Notes: generated by a model not told the origin, from the sequence alone. A DNA stretch of 64,000 bases from Peptostreptococcaceae bacterium VA2 (GCA_000686145.1 JMMB01000007.1:1364001-1428000), one strand, 5' to 3'. Shown: positions 27,838-36,233, counted from the first letter of the stretch. Made by a program: numbers and translations.

Positions 27838-28835
27838 TGATAAATGAAAAAGACAAAATCATATTAGAAGTTTCAAGTCTCAAAAAGCACTACCCAATTA
27901 GAAAGAAATCATTTAGCAAAACTAAACAACATGTTAAATCGGTAGATGGTGTCAGTTTTACTATAAAAGAAAATAAAATTCTGGGACTAGTAGGAGAATC
28001 AGGCTGCGGAAAGTCTACTATTGGAAAAACTATTTTAGGATTAACGCCACCTACAGGTGGAAAAGTTGTGTATAGAGATGATGTAATATTTGATGTTGAG
28101 AATAACATAAAATTATCGTCCAATGAAATGACAAAATTAAGAAGTGAAATACAGATTATATTTCAAGATCCATATGCAAGTTTAGATCCGAGAAAAAGTG
28201 TAGGGCAGATTGTCGCAGAAGGAATGAAGAAACATAAGATAGTTCCAAAGAATGAAATTGAACAGAAGACAAAAGAAATGTTAGAGTTATGTGGTATGGA
28301 TGCGACAAGTATGTTTAGATATCCTCATGAATTCAGTGGTGGACAGAGGCAAAGAATTGGAATAGCTAGAGCTCTAGCAATGAACCCGAGTTTTATTGTC
28401 TGTGATGAGCCGACAGCAGCATTGGATGTATCTATTCAGTCTCAAATTTTGAATTTGATGCTTGATTTGAAAGAACAGTTTGGTCTGACGTACTTATTTA
28501 TCTCACATAATTTTAGTGTTGTAAAATCATTTTGTGATGAAATAGTAGTTATGTATCTTGGACAAATTGTAGAACAAGGTGATGCAAAGGAAGTATATCA
28601 TAATCCGAAGCACCCATATACAAAAGCATTGATATCATCAGTACCTATTCAACATCCAGGTGAGGTTAAAGAGCGTATTACATTAGAAGGTAGCATACCA
28701 AGTGCAGTTGATGTACCTAATGGTTGTCGATTTCACACAAGATGCTCGTATAAAATGGAACGTTGTGAAAGAGAAAATCCGAAGTGGAAATTACTTGATA
28801 ATGGAAGCGGTGCGGCATGTCATTTATATGATTAA
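27837..28835 (+). CDS. oppF: Peptide ABC importer ATPase, OppF/DppF type
   Basis: A 332-residue second ATPase of the importer: Walker A GESGCGKST, QDPYASLDPRKS, signature FSGGQRQR, Walker B FIVCDEPTAALD and switch SHNFSVV (His followed by Asn rather than Asp). The C-terminal oligopeptide-transporter domain contains PNGCRFHTRCSYKMERC. It is coupled to oppD by a one-base overlap and closes the operon. A compound hairpin at 28955 follows. Confidence 0.9.
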   Translation: MINEKDKIILEVSSLKKHYPIRKKSFSKTKQHVKSVDGVSFTIKENKILGLVGESGCGKSTIGKTILGLTPPTGGKVVYRDDVIFDVENNIKLSSNEMTKLRSEIQIIFQDPYASLDPRKSVGQIVAEGMKKHKIVPKNEIEQKTKEMLELCGMDATSMFRYPHEFSGGQRQRIGIARALAMNPSFIVCDEPTAALDVSIQSQILNLMLDLKEQFGLTYLFISHNFSVVKSFCDEIVVMYLGQIVEQGDAKEVYHNPKHPYTKALISSVPIQHPGEVKERITLEGSIPSAVDVPNGCRFHTRCSYKMERCERENPKWKLLDNGSGAACHLYD

Positions 28836-28954
28836 ACTTAGTAGTAAAAATTTAAAAGAGCTATCTCAAGTGTAGAGATGTAGCATGAGTAGCAATACAT
28901 CAATTGGAAGAGAAGAAATATGATAAATTAAAGAAAAAAAATTATAAGTATGAT

Positions 28955-29028
28955 AATCCCCTTATAGTAGACACAAAAAAAGCATCGTATAATGATGCTG
29001 AAAGTGACTACAATAAGGGGATTTTTAT
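28955..29028 (+). terminator. Compound hairpin/terminator after the peptide-transport operon
   Basis: AATCCCCTTATAGTAG and CTACAATAAGGGGATT pair (15 of 16) and enclose a second hairpin, AGCATC/GATGCT; TTTTT follows. A short ORF across it (28904-29089) merely reads the stem and is not counted as a gene. Confidence 0.7.
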
Positions 29029-29173
29029 AGGCCTAAAAAAATATAATTTTCAGCTAGCTGTACACATTTATTTTCAATTTAATCAATAATCGAGAATAAA
29101 TGTTAAATAATTACAAAAAAAGACAACTATATACAAATAACATAGGTTATAATAATGTAGCTATAATTTTATA

Positions 29174-30430
29174 CAAAAAGGTGGTTGTTTATCAACTATA
29201 GTTGCATTATTTTTCTGACTAATTTTCTTATTTGTAGGAGCTATAGGTCAAGATAGTACTCCAAAAATAGAAGATAATACTTCACAAGTTAAAGGTATTG
29301 TAGATACTCAAACTTCTAAAGAGGATAAGGAAGATAAAGCTAATACTGAAAATTCGCTAGAAGAAGTTTCTAATGTAGTAGAAAGTAAAGAAGCAGAGCT
29401 ACATTTTATAAACACGGGTAATAGCGACTCTATATTAATTATTCAAGACAAAAAGGCTGCTCTTATTGATGCAGGGGATAATGATGATGAACAAAGAGTT
29501 GTTTCTTATATTAAGAAACAAGGTATAACAGAGTTAGAATATGTATTTGCTACTCATCCTCATGCTGATCATATAGGTGGACTAGATGCAGTAGTAGATA
29601 ACATAAAAGTAAACAATATGTTTGTATCAAATGGAGATGCAGATACAGATACGTATAGAGACTTTATAACATCTATGTCAAATAAGGGTGTAAATCCTAG
29701 TGTACCATTATTAAATAGTGAATTTAAGTTAGGTACATCTACATTTAAAGTATTATCTGTAGCAAATAAAAATGACCCAAATAATGATTCAATAGTATTA
29801 CAGTACACAAATGGTAATGATAAAGTTTTATTAATGGGTGATGCAGAATCAGAAATAGAAAATAGTATAAATGTTGGAGATGTTGATTTATTAAAAGTTG
29901 GACATCATGGTTCTCATAGTAGCTCAAGTAAATCATTTATAGATGAAGTAAATCCAAAATATGCAGTTATCCTAGTAGGAAAGGATAATGAATATGGTCA
30001 TCCTAATGCAGAAACTATGGAATTATTACAACGTAAAGGTATAGAAGTTCATAGAAGTGATGAATGTGGAGATATAGTATTTAAATCTAGTGGTAATGGA
30101 TTAACAGTAGATTGTAAAGAAGGAAGTTATGAATCAGGAGAGTCTTATTATAATAGAAATAATGGTGGCTCTAATGTCTCTAGTGACAATGTGGATAGCT
30201 CACCAAGTAACGATAATGGTGGGAACTATGGGATAGTAGATCCTAAGCCAGAGCCTACACCAGAACCAGAACCTCAATCGAGTGGTAATACTGTATATGC
30301 CAATGGTGGAAGTTCTACTTCAAATAAATATCATTCATCTCCAACAGCTCATAATATGGAAGGTGCTATTGATATGAGTGAGAGTGATGCTAAAGCTCAA
30401 GGGTATGTGGCCTGTAAGATATGTTATTAA
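29174..30430 (+). pseudogene. Secreted ComEC-like metallo-beta-lactamase-fold protein with an in-frame stop
   Basis: The frame upstream of the first ATG (29618) is open back to 29219. It encodes a signal-peptide-like hydrophobic stretch (VALFF, TGA at 29216, LIFLFVGAIG), an acidic linker, then HFINTGNSDSILI and the metal site THPHADHIGG. Further domains follow: LLMGDAE, KVGHHGSHSS, an Asn/Pro-rich spacer and a YVACKIC tail. Starting at ATG 29618 would remove the catalytic HxHxDH, so the natural start must be upstream and the TGA interrupts the signal peptide. The family is ComEC/Rec2-like DNA or nucleotide hydrolases outside the cell. It could be a true nonsense mutation or a sequencing error. 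Confidence 0.7.
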
Positions 30431-30531
30431 GTTAGATCTAATAGACAAGACAAATAAAAAATATATCAATTAATAGGACAAGAATTAGATATAAATGATT
30501 TTGAGGTATCTTACATAGATTTAATTTTATA

Positions 30532-30560
30532 TTGACACAAGTTCATAATATAAACATTAT
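30532..30560 (+). promoter_or_regulatory. Sigma-A-type promoter upstream of the TerA-like gene
   Basis: TTGACA and CATTAT are separated by 17 bp. The start would lie about 110 bp before the gene, leaving an untranslated leader of unknown role. Confidence 0.5.
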
Positions 30561-30679
30561 GAAATGATTGTACTTATATAGAGGGTTATCTCTAAGTATG
30601 ACTGTATAGGAATGACTACTAGATATAGGTATTGTTATAGATTATTAAATATATTAAATAAAGTAGGGAGAGATTATAA

Positions 30680-31291
30680 ATGGCAATAGAGCTGAAAAAA
30701 GGAAGTAAGGTTAATTTAAATAAAGTGGAGAATAAAAGTTTAGGAGAAATATTAATTAACTTGAATTGGGAACAGAAGCAACAAAAACCGAAAGGTTTAT
30801 TTGGGAGAATATTAAGTGCTCCTAATAAAAATGTAGATTTAGATTTAGGATGCCTATACCAATTAAAAAATGGAAAAATAGGATGTATTCAAGCTTTAGG
30901 CAATGCATTTGGTACATTAAATAGAGAGCCATATGTTAAATTGGATGCAGATGATAGAACCGGATTAAACAAGCTAGGAGAAAATTTACGTGTAAACGGT
31001 GATAGTATTAAAGATATAGAAAGAATTTTAATATATTCATTTATATATGCAGGGGTTGCTAATTGGTCTGAAACTAATGGTATTGTAACTTTAAACCAAA
31101 TAGATGGACCTGATTTAGTAGTCAAGCTTGATGAATGTAAGAATGGGTATAATATGTGTGCAATAGCAATGATTACAAATGAAAATGATGAAACTTTTGC
31201 AATAGAAAAAATCGTTAGATATTTTAAAGGACATTCAGATATGGATATAGCTTTTAAATGGGGGCTTAGATGGTCTGCGGGTAGCAAATAA
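30680..31291 (+). CDS. TerA/TerD-domain stress protein
   Basis: A 203-residue cytosolic protein of the TerD family: ELKKGSKVNL at the N-terminus, VDLDLGCLYQL, then DDRTG and GDSIKDIERILIYSFIY, and IVRYFKGHSDMDIAFKWGLRW at the end. Acidic residues in these blocks bind Ca2+ in family members. TerD proteins are linked to tellurite, phage and stress resistance, usually in ter operons; here the gene stands alone. GGGAGAG precedes the ATG. The C-terminal part fits TerA-like members best. Confidence 0.8.
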   Translation: MAIELKKGSKVNLNKVENKSLGEILINLNWEQKQQKPKGLFGRILSAPNKNVDLDLGCLYQLKNGKIGCIQALGNAFGTLNREPYVKLDADDRTGLNKLGENLRVNGDSIKDIERILIYSFIYAGVANWSETNGIVTLNQIDGPDLVVKLDECKNGYNMCAIAMITNENDETFAIEKIVRYFKGHSDMDIAFKWGLRWSAGSK

Positions 31292-31299
31292 ATATTAAA

Positions 31300-31360
31300 A
31301 TTATAGGGTGTATTGGATTAGAATTTGATTTCTTAAGCAATGCATCCTATTTTATTTTAC
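31300..31360 (+). terminator. Terminator after the TerA-like gene
   Basis: ATAGGGTGTATTG and CAATGCATCCTAT pair imperfectly around a loop; TTTTATTTT follows. Confidence 0.65.
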
Positions 31361-31423
31361 ACAAATGATACATAAATATGAAAAGGGAAAAACTTGATAT
31401 AACTAGGAGATAGTTTTAGGGAA

Positions 31424-31461
31424 GGGGTTCGGCTTGATTCGTCTCCACCATTGAAATCCAC
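31424..31461 (+). repeat. att-like repeat R5
   Basis: The right two thirds (GATTCGTCTCCACCATTG, AAATCCAC) are identical to R3. The left arm is diverged (GGGGTTCGGCTT) and pairs only weakly with the right arm, consistent with a new left flank joined at the core. Confidence 0.65.
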
Positions 31462-31496
31462 GAAAACTCATATCACACAGATGTGAGTTTTTTAGT
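31462..31496 (+). terminator. Terminator after repeat R5
   Basis: AAAACTCATATC and GATGTGAGTTTTTT pair around a short loop. Confidence 0.75.
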
Positions 31497-31611
31497 TTTA
31501 AGGAGATTGTATAGATTTAAAATATGTGGAAACGTAATATATAATGTTGACGTATGTATCAGATATGTTATACTTATTCATAATTAATTGAGAATTTGGG
31601 AGGTGGTAAGT

Positions 31612-31671
31612 TTGTTTATAAAGGTGATAAATAAAAATAAATTACATAGTGTATATACCCATGCAGAATAG
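31612..31671 (+). CDS. Putative leader peptide upstream of the first CD3324-family gene
   Basis: A TTG-initiated ORF of 19 codons (MFIKVINKNKLHSVYTHAE) with GGGAGG about nine bases upstream. Its last codons and stop overlap the 5' arm of the hairpin at 31661-31727. The same arrangement precedes the other CD3324-family gene (52904). Expression is inference. Confidence 0.45.
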   Translation: MFIKVINKNKLHSVYTHAE

Positions 31672-31727
31672 TAGAGATGCAACAATCTGTTTGGGATTAT
31701 AAGTTGCATCATCTGCTGATTCTGCAC
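31661..31727 (+). promoter_or_regulatory. Long hairpin in the leader of the first CD3324-family gene
   Basis: ATGCAGAATAGTAGAGATGCAAC pairs across about 23 positions with the segment 31703-31727 (GTTGCATCATCTGCTG then ATTCTGCAC). The T-rich ACTTTATTT follows, so it may terminate. The ribosome-binding site of the gene lies about 25 bases later. Confidence 0.6.
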
Positions 31728-31760
31728 TTTATTTAGTAAGTTAAGTAAAGGAGTAGGTAT

Positions 31761-32018
31761 ATGAAATATATTAATGCAGCAGAAGTGCTTCCAAAAGAAT
31801 TGTTAGATGAAATTTTGAATTATGTAAATGGAGAATTATTATATATCCCAGTATCTAGAGATAAACAGAAATGGGGAGAACGTAGTGGTTCAAGAGAATA
31901 TTACAAAAAACGTAACAGTAAAATAATCAATCAATATAAAAATGGAGTCTCAATCACTGAGATTGCTAAGGAGTATTGTTTATCATATGATTCAGTAAGA
32001 AAAATAGTTCAAGGATAA
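31761..32018 (+). CDS. CD3324-family small HTH protein (copy 1)
   Basis: An 85-residue protein: MKYINAAEVLPKELLDEI, then LYIPVSRDKQKWGERSGSRE and a C-terminal HTH (ISKIINQYKNG-like, ITEIAKEYCLSYDSVRKIV). This is the small Mor-like/CD3324 family found singly in Clostridia. It probably binds DNA, and its targets are unknown. AAAGGAG precedes the ATG. It is a paralogue of 53071-53346, and both carry a leader ORF overlapping a hairpin. Confidence 0.75.
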   Translation: MKYINAAEVLPKELLDEILNYVNGELLYIPVSRDKQKWGERSGSREYYKKRNSKIINQYKNGVSITEIAKEYCLSYDSVRKIVQG

Positions 32019-32066
32019 AAAAAGAGATTTTACCATTTTATTTAGGTAAAATCTCTTTTTTATATA
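32019..32066 (+). terminator. Strong terminator after CD3324-family copy 1
   Basis: AAAAGAGATTTTACC and GGTAAAATCTCTTTTTT form a perfect stem with a 9-base loop. The 32066-32313 stretch beyond has no gene. Confidence 0.9.
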
Positions 32067-32312
32067 GGAAAAAATAACTATAACTATTCTTAAGGATATG
32101 ATGATATGGTTTTAAATTGTAAAATAAAAGTATATTCAAAAAGTACTTATAGACTATTAAAAATTAAGCCATAGTTATAAATATTATGAGTAATACTTTT
32201 ATAGAGGGTAAATAATAGCTATAACAGAATCACTCGTATGCTTTTTAAATAACTGAATTAAAATGTAGTTTATGGAGACTACTTGATAAATACTAGGAGG
32301 TATAAAATATTT

Positions 32313-33158
32313 ATGATACATTCTTTTTTACTGGTTGGTCAATCAAATATGGCTGGGCGTGGATTTTTTAAAGATGTTCCAATGATTTGCAATGAACATA
32401 TAAAGGTGTTACGTAATGGGAGATGGCAAATTATGATGGAGCCGATACACTATGATAGACCATATGCAGGGATCGGACCTGCGGCTTCTTTTGCAGCAGC
32501 GTGGTGCAAGAAAAATGAAAACGAAGAGATCGGATTAATACCTTGTGCTGATGGTGGTACAAGCTTAGACGACTGGTCAGTAGATGGACCATTATTTAAA
32601 CATGCAATATTACAAGCAAAATTAGCTAAGCAAAGTAGTAAGTTGGAAGGAATTCTATGGCATCAAGGTGAAAGTGATACTAACTCAGAAAATTATAAAC
32701 TTTATAACGAAAAGTTTTCAAAAATTGTTGAAGCATTTCGTAAAGAATTAGATGAACCAGATATACCTATTATCATAGGTGAAATTGGAGATTATTTAGC
32801 AAGTGGTTTTTTAGGAGCATATTTTCCTGAATATGCTGAAGTCAATAAAGAGCTATTAGAGTTTGCTAAAACTAATAAGAATTGTTATTTTGTAACAGCA
32901 TTAGGATTGACACCTAATCCTGACGGTATTCATCTAAATTCAGTTTCACAAAGAATATTTGGTCTTCGATATTTTGAAGCCTATGATAAACTTCAACATA
33001 TATTAAAACCTGTTGAAGGTGAGGAAGATGCTATTAATATCGACAATAAAAGAACTCTAACAAAAAATGAAAAAATGACAATACTAGAAAATCAATTTGC
33101 TGGTGGTCATATATCACTAAAAGAGTATCAATTACAAATATCAAAAATAAATAGTTAG
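32313..33158 (+). CDS. Sialate O-acetylesterase-like (SASA) SGNH hydrolase with SHOCT-like tail
   Basis: A 281-residue protein. The nucleophile block LLVGQSNMAGRG, the LIPCADGGTS block, GILWHQGESD and the catalytic Asp/His block NPDGIHLNSVSQR identify a SASA/DUF303 esterase that removes acetyl groups from carbohydrates. No signal peptide is visible, so it is probably cytosolic. The last ~35 residues (KNEKMTILENQFAGGHISLKEYQ) resemble a SHOCT domain, an unusual addition. GGAGG lies 12 bases before the ATG at 32313; an upstream TTG lies 5' of that site. Confidence 0.8.
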   Translation: MIHSFLLVGQSNMAGRGFFKDVPMICNEHIKVLRNGRWQIMMEPIHYDRPYAGIGPAASFAAAWCKKNENEEIGLIPCADGGTSLDDWSVDGPLFKHAILQAKLAKQSSKLEGILWHQGESDTNSENYKLYNEKFSKIVEAFRKELDEPDIPIIIGEIGDYLASGFLGAYFPEYAEVNKELLEFAKTNKNCYFVTALGLTPNPDGIHLNSVSQRIFGLRYFEAYDKLQHILKPVEGEEDAINIDNKRTLTKNEKMTILENQFAGGHISLKEYQLQISKINS

Positions 33159-33179
33159 ATGAACATAGTATATATGAGG

Positions 33180-33210
33180 TAATTGACTGTACGAATATAC
33201 AGTCTTTTAT
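33180..33210 (+). terminator. Terminator after the esterase gene
   Basis: GACTGT and ACAGTC pair around an 8-base loop, then TTTTAT. Confidence 0.7.
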
Positions 33211-33282
33211 TATATAAAATGAAGATATAAACAAGAATTATATAAGAAAAAAATAGTATGATTTAGGGGGGTATTTAAAATA

Positions 33283-33325
33283 GTGGGCATTATTCCTACG
33301 ATTCGTCTCCACCATTGAAATCCAC
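33283..33325 (+). repeat. att-like repeat R6
   Basis: A 43-bp copy: GTGGGCATTATTCCTAC, then GATTCGTCTCCACCATTG and AAATCCAC. In this copy GTGGG and CCTAC can pair around a 7-base loop, exactly like a T-arm, followed by a 4-base insertion and CGTCTCCACCA. Confidence 0.7.
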
Positions 33326-33362
33326 AAAAAAGGTATTGACTAAATAGTTAATACCTTTTTGT
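33326..33362 (+). terminator. Terminator after repeat R6
   Basis: AAAAAGGTATTGACTAA and TTAATACCTTTTT pair; the left arm matches the terminator at 15652. Confidence 0.8.
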
Positions 33363-33458
33363 TTTAAAGATTAGATAAATAAAAGGGAATTATATTACAA
33401 TTATGATATACGTTTTTTAACTGTAGATAATGTTAACTACAATAGGTAGGAGGATACA

Positions 33459-33861
33459 ATGGATATAAAAATAAATAATCTCTATAATTTTAAAAATCCG
33501 ATTAGGCATTTTTTGAATATTGATAATTTGGGTTTAAACAAAGCCATTGAAGAAATAGTTCTTAAAGATTTATCTTGGACAGAACCTATAAATTTTAGAA
33601 TAAGAAAAGATGAGAATGCATATAGAACGTTAAAATTTCTCAGACACATCACAGATGGATATACATAAGAGATTAGTACCTAATTTGTAAACTGGAGATT
33701 TTGCGATTGGTGTGTATGACTATCAATTAGAAAATGATTTTAGAGAATTAAGTATATATGATAATTTAATTAAATTAGATATTAAGAGTTATTATGGAAG
33801 AGTATGTACACATCATATTGAATTTAGAAGTGCTAATGGATCAGAAGAAACAAGTGTATAA
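33459..33861 (+). pseudogene. Broken reverse transcriptase (retron/DRT-like) gene
   Basis: The first frame (33459-33668) reads NFKNPIRHFLNIDNLGLN, then EPINFRIRKDENAYRTLKFLRHI, similar to the N-terminus of bacterial defence-type reverse transcriptases. A stop and a frame change follow. From about 33692 another frame reads TGDFAIGVYDYQ and NLIKLDIKSYYGRVCTHHI, the motif A region (LDIxxYYGxxxTHxI). The remainder, including the YxDD motif, is gone. AGGAGG precedes the first ATG, so the front piece may still be translated. The assignment rests on motif memory only. Confidence 0.5.
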
Positions 33862-34014
33862 GGTTACATATTAAAAATCTATAGATATTTATCACAAAGT
33901 TAGCTAACATATCCTAAAATTAAAATACAATACATAAAGTTAGAAACATCAAATCGAATTATATTTTACATTTTGGAAATAATAAAATAGATATTTATTA
34001 AGGAGGAAAACAAA

Positions 34015-34395
34015 ATGCAAAGAGGGAATTTAAAATGTAATGCAACTGATTGTATGCATAACCTAGATTATGAGTGTAAGGCAGGTTCCATACATGTAAG
34101 TGGACTTGGTGCAGTATCAATTGAAGGGACTAATTGTACAAGTTTTGTAGATAGAGATAGTAGCAGTTTTGTAAATAGTCTAGCTGGAAGTCCTGAAGAG
34201 AAAGAATCATTTTTTAATAGTTCTAATAGCAGCTTTGTAAATAGTACAGGTGATTCAACTACAAAACCATGTGATATAAAATGTGAGGCTCATAATTGTA
34301 TATATAATGAAAATAAAGAATGTCATGCAGAAAATGTTGAAATAGATGTAGACAATGCATATTGCGATTCTTTTAATTATGGAGATCATGTTTAA
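34015..34395 (+). CDS. DUF1540 protein with two Cys-rich repeats
   Basis: A 126-residue protein with two DUF1540 units. CNATDCMHNLDYECKA ... NCTSF is at the N-terminus and CEAHNCIYNENKECHA ... YCDSF at the C-terminus, linked by a Ser/Asn-rich spacer that itself repeats SSFVNS. Each unit has four cysteines, probably a metal site. The family is common in spore-formers and its function is unknown. AAGGAGGAAA precedes the ATG, and a terminator follows. Confidence 0.85.
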   Translation: MQRGNLKCNATDCMHNLDYECKAGSIHVSGLGAVSIEGTNCTSFVDRDSSSFVNSLAGSPEEKESFFNSSNSSFVNSTGDSTTKPCDIKCEAHNCIYNENKECHAENVEIDVDNAYCDSFNYGDHV

Positions 34396-34404
34396 TACTA
34401 TAAA

Positions 34405-34446
34405 AAAATACGCTTCTTAAAAATATTGATAGAAGCGTATTTGAAT
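34405..34446. terminator. Bidirectional terminator after the DUF1540 gene
   Basis: AATACGCTTC and GAAGCGTATT pair; A- and T-rich flanks on both sides suit both strands, serving DUF1540 and the minus-strand sortase remnant. Confidence 0.75.
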
Positions 34447-34463
34447 ACTTGTATTTAATTTAC

Positions 34464-34566
34464 TTAAATAAGTTTACCTTGAACAAAGGTACGTCCGTTG
34501 TTATGTTTGTAGATACATGTAGATAAAGTTATAATTTTATCATCTGCTGTTACTTCTATATCTGAT
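34464..34566 (-). pseudogene. C-terminal remnant of a class B sortase
   Basis: The minus strand reads SDIEVTADDKIITLSTC, then 12 residues on GRTFVQGKLI and a stop. This is the end of a sortase B, with the catalytic Cys in TLSTC and the active-site Arg. Only about 33 codons remain, and no start is present. The region 34570-34920 otherwise holds one terminator and one palindrome. Confidence 0.65.
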
Positions 34567-34673
34567 TTAATTAGAAAAAAGAATTAATGATTTAGAAAAT
34601 AAATGGTTCTAAGTTTTAGAATATCATAAGCTAATATACATAAAATTCGAAAATAACTATATATAAGTAATAT

Positions 34674-34708
34674 TAATACTCATATCCATTGGATATGAGT
34701 ATTTTTAT
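34674..34708 (+). terminator. Terminator
   Basis: ATACTCATATCC and GGATATGAGTAT form a perfect stem with a 3-base loop, followed by TTTTATTTTTT. It is not linked to an intact gene. Confidence 0.75.
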
Positions 34709-34794
34709 TTTTTCTAGAGTTTGAAATTTACAAAAGATTATATTGTGCAGCTAATAATTATTAAGTTAACAAATATGAAATAAAAACTTAGATC

Positions 34795-34820
34795 TTAATG
34801 TTACCAAAGTGTAACGTTAA
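34795..34820. promoter_or_regulatory. Operator-like palindrome upstream of the broken ABC transporter
   Basis: TTAATGTTAC and GTAACGTTAA, separated by six bases, are inverted with one mismatch. It stands 100 bp before the ATPase start, where a regulator of bacitracin-type transporters would bind. Confidence 0.4.
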
Positions 34821-34919
34821 AGCATAAAAAGTAATATTAATCGCAGGAATAAGTTAATCAAATAGTTTAATATATGAATATAGCAGCGATAAAATAAGAA
34901 AAATGTGGGGGTTAATTTT

Positions 34920-35620
34920 ATGAAAGAAATTTTAAAAATAAAAGATGTTTCAAAAGACTGTGGAATAAAAGGGTTTGAAACTAATGTACTAAAAAATATA
35001 TCACTAACAGTTAATGAAGGTAATTTTATATCAATAATGGGTCCATCAGGTGTAGGGAAAACAACATTGCTTAATTTAATGTCTACTCTTGATAAAGCAA
35101 CATCAGGGAGATGATTTTAGATGGAATTGATGTATCTAAAATGAAAAATAAAGATCTATCTAAATTAAGAAGAGATAAAATAGGATTTATATTCCAAGAT
35201 TATAATTTACTAGATAATATGAATCTTATGAATAACATAGCATTACCTTTAGCTTTAGGCAAAAAGAGAAGTAAAGAAAGAGAAGATAAAGTTATAGAAA
35301 TAGCTAAAAAATTTGGGTTATCAAACCACTTAGATAAATATCCATACCAATTATCAGGAGGACAAAAACAAAGATGTGCAGTAGCAAGGTCTTTAATTAC
35401 AAATCCATCTGTAATATTTGCAGATGAACCTACAGGAGCATTAGACTCTAGATCCGCATACGAGTTATTAGATTCACTAGATAGAGTAAACAAAGAGAAT
35501 AATGCGACTATAATAATGATTACACATGATCCTATAACAGCAAGTTATCCAAATGAAGTTTATATGCTAAATGAGGGGAATATAAAATGTAAGTTAAATA
35601 AAGGTGAAAGTAGAAAATGA
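34920..35620 (+). pseudogene. Frameshifted ABC transporter ATPase (BceA/MacB type)
   Basis: The first frame, from ATG 34920 (GGGGG upstream), reads through Walker A MGPSGVGKTT to LDKATSGR and stops at 35114. The next frame continues at once with MILDGIDVSKM and contains QDYNLLDNMN, signature LSGGQKQR, Walker B FADEPTGALD and ITHD. One lost base near 35110 explains the break (expected TSGEMILDG). Both halves are otherwise complete, so this is a recent inactivation or a sequencing error. The partner permease behind it is also truncated, which favours real decay. Confidence 0.8.
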
Positions 35621-35671
35621 TTTTATCAAAAAATAATGGATATGTTATCAGCTATGGGAGGTGAACTATAA

Positions 35672-35800
35672 GTGAGTGTATTTAGTATTGCTTACAATAA
35701 TTTCAAAAGTAATATAAGAACATACATGGCATTTTTTATATCAATCATTTTTATATTTACAATTGATGTAGATGTATCGATACTCTCTATTTCTAAGTAA
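35672..35800 (+). pseudogene. Truncated FtsX-type permease start (BceB-like)
   Basis: GTG 35672, with GGGAGGTG 15 bases upstream, begins VSVFSIAYNNFKSNIRTYM, then AFFISIIFIF, the first TM helix of BceB-like permeases. Homology breaks at about 35763. The DNA beyond encodes, on the minus strand, a short protein start (MNNKIIKEFYLDYLEIES) that may come from an inserted recombinase-like gene; that is not certain. Confidence 0.6.
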
Positions 35801-35885
35801 TCTAGATAGAACTCTTTTATAATTTTATTATTCATAATATATAATCACCCATTTAGATTATGTCCTATTCATTAAATACCTATAA

Positions 35886-36050
35886 CCTAAAATACGGAAG
35901 AACCAATTGTACTCAGCTCTTATAGCTTATACATTAATTAGATTAGTTCAAGAGGAAACAGATAATAAGTACTCAATTCTAAAAATAACTAGGATTATCA
36001 GAGTATATATTACAAAGAAAGTTAATCTATTATCAGTATTTATATCCTGA
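35886..36050 (+). pseudogene. C-terminal remnant of an IS4-type transposase
   Basis: The frame reads PKIRKNQLYSALIAYTLIRL, ending SVFIS and a stop, and follows a stop codon. The IALIAYLL-like segment is typical of IS4-family transposase ends. No terminal repeats or DDE core remain. Low similarity makes this tentative. Confidence 0.35.
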
Positions 36051-36148
36051 AGTGTAAAAAACTAGAACATTATATGTATATATATGGAAAAATTATATAT
36101 TTATACAAGGCATAAGTGTGTCTAAAATTAAATTAGAAAAAAATGTAA

Positions 36149-36198
36149 CCCTCATAATTATCGAGCTATAGCTCTAAGCCTATGAGGGTTATTTTGTA
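36149..36198 (+). terminator. Terminator-like hairpin
   Basis: AACCCTCATA and TATGAGGGTT pair, enclosing an inner AGCTATAGCT palindrome; ATTTTG follows. Confidence 0.6.
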
Positions 36199-36233
36199 AA
36201 GTATTAAATTTTACATTAATGCAACACTAGTGG

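Noticed and set aside
28904-29089. A 61-codon ORF after the peptide-transport operon
   Set aside because: It reads through a compound terminator hairpin; its composition mirrors the stem and there is no family match.
2430-33325. The 43-bp repeats as a CRISPR array
   Set aside because: Spacing is 2-12 kb, the unit has an imperfect outer inverted repeat and each copy follows genes; there are no spacers or cas genes.
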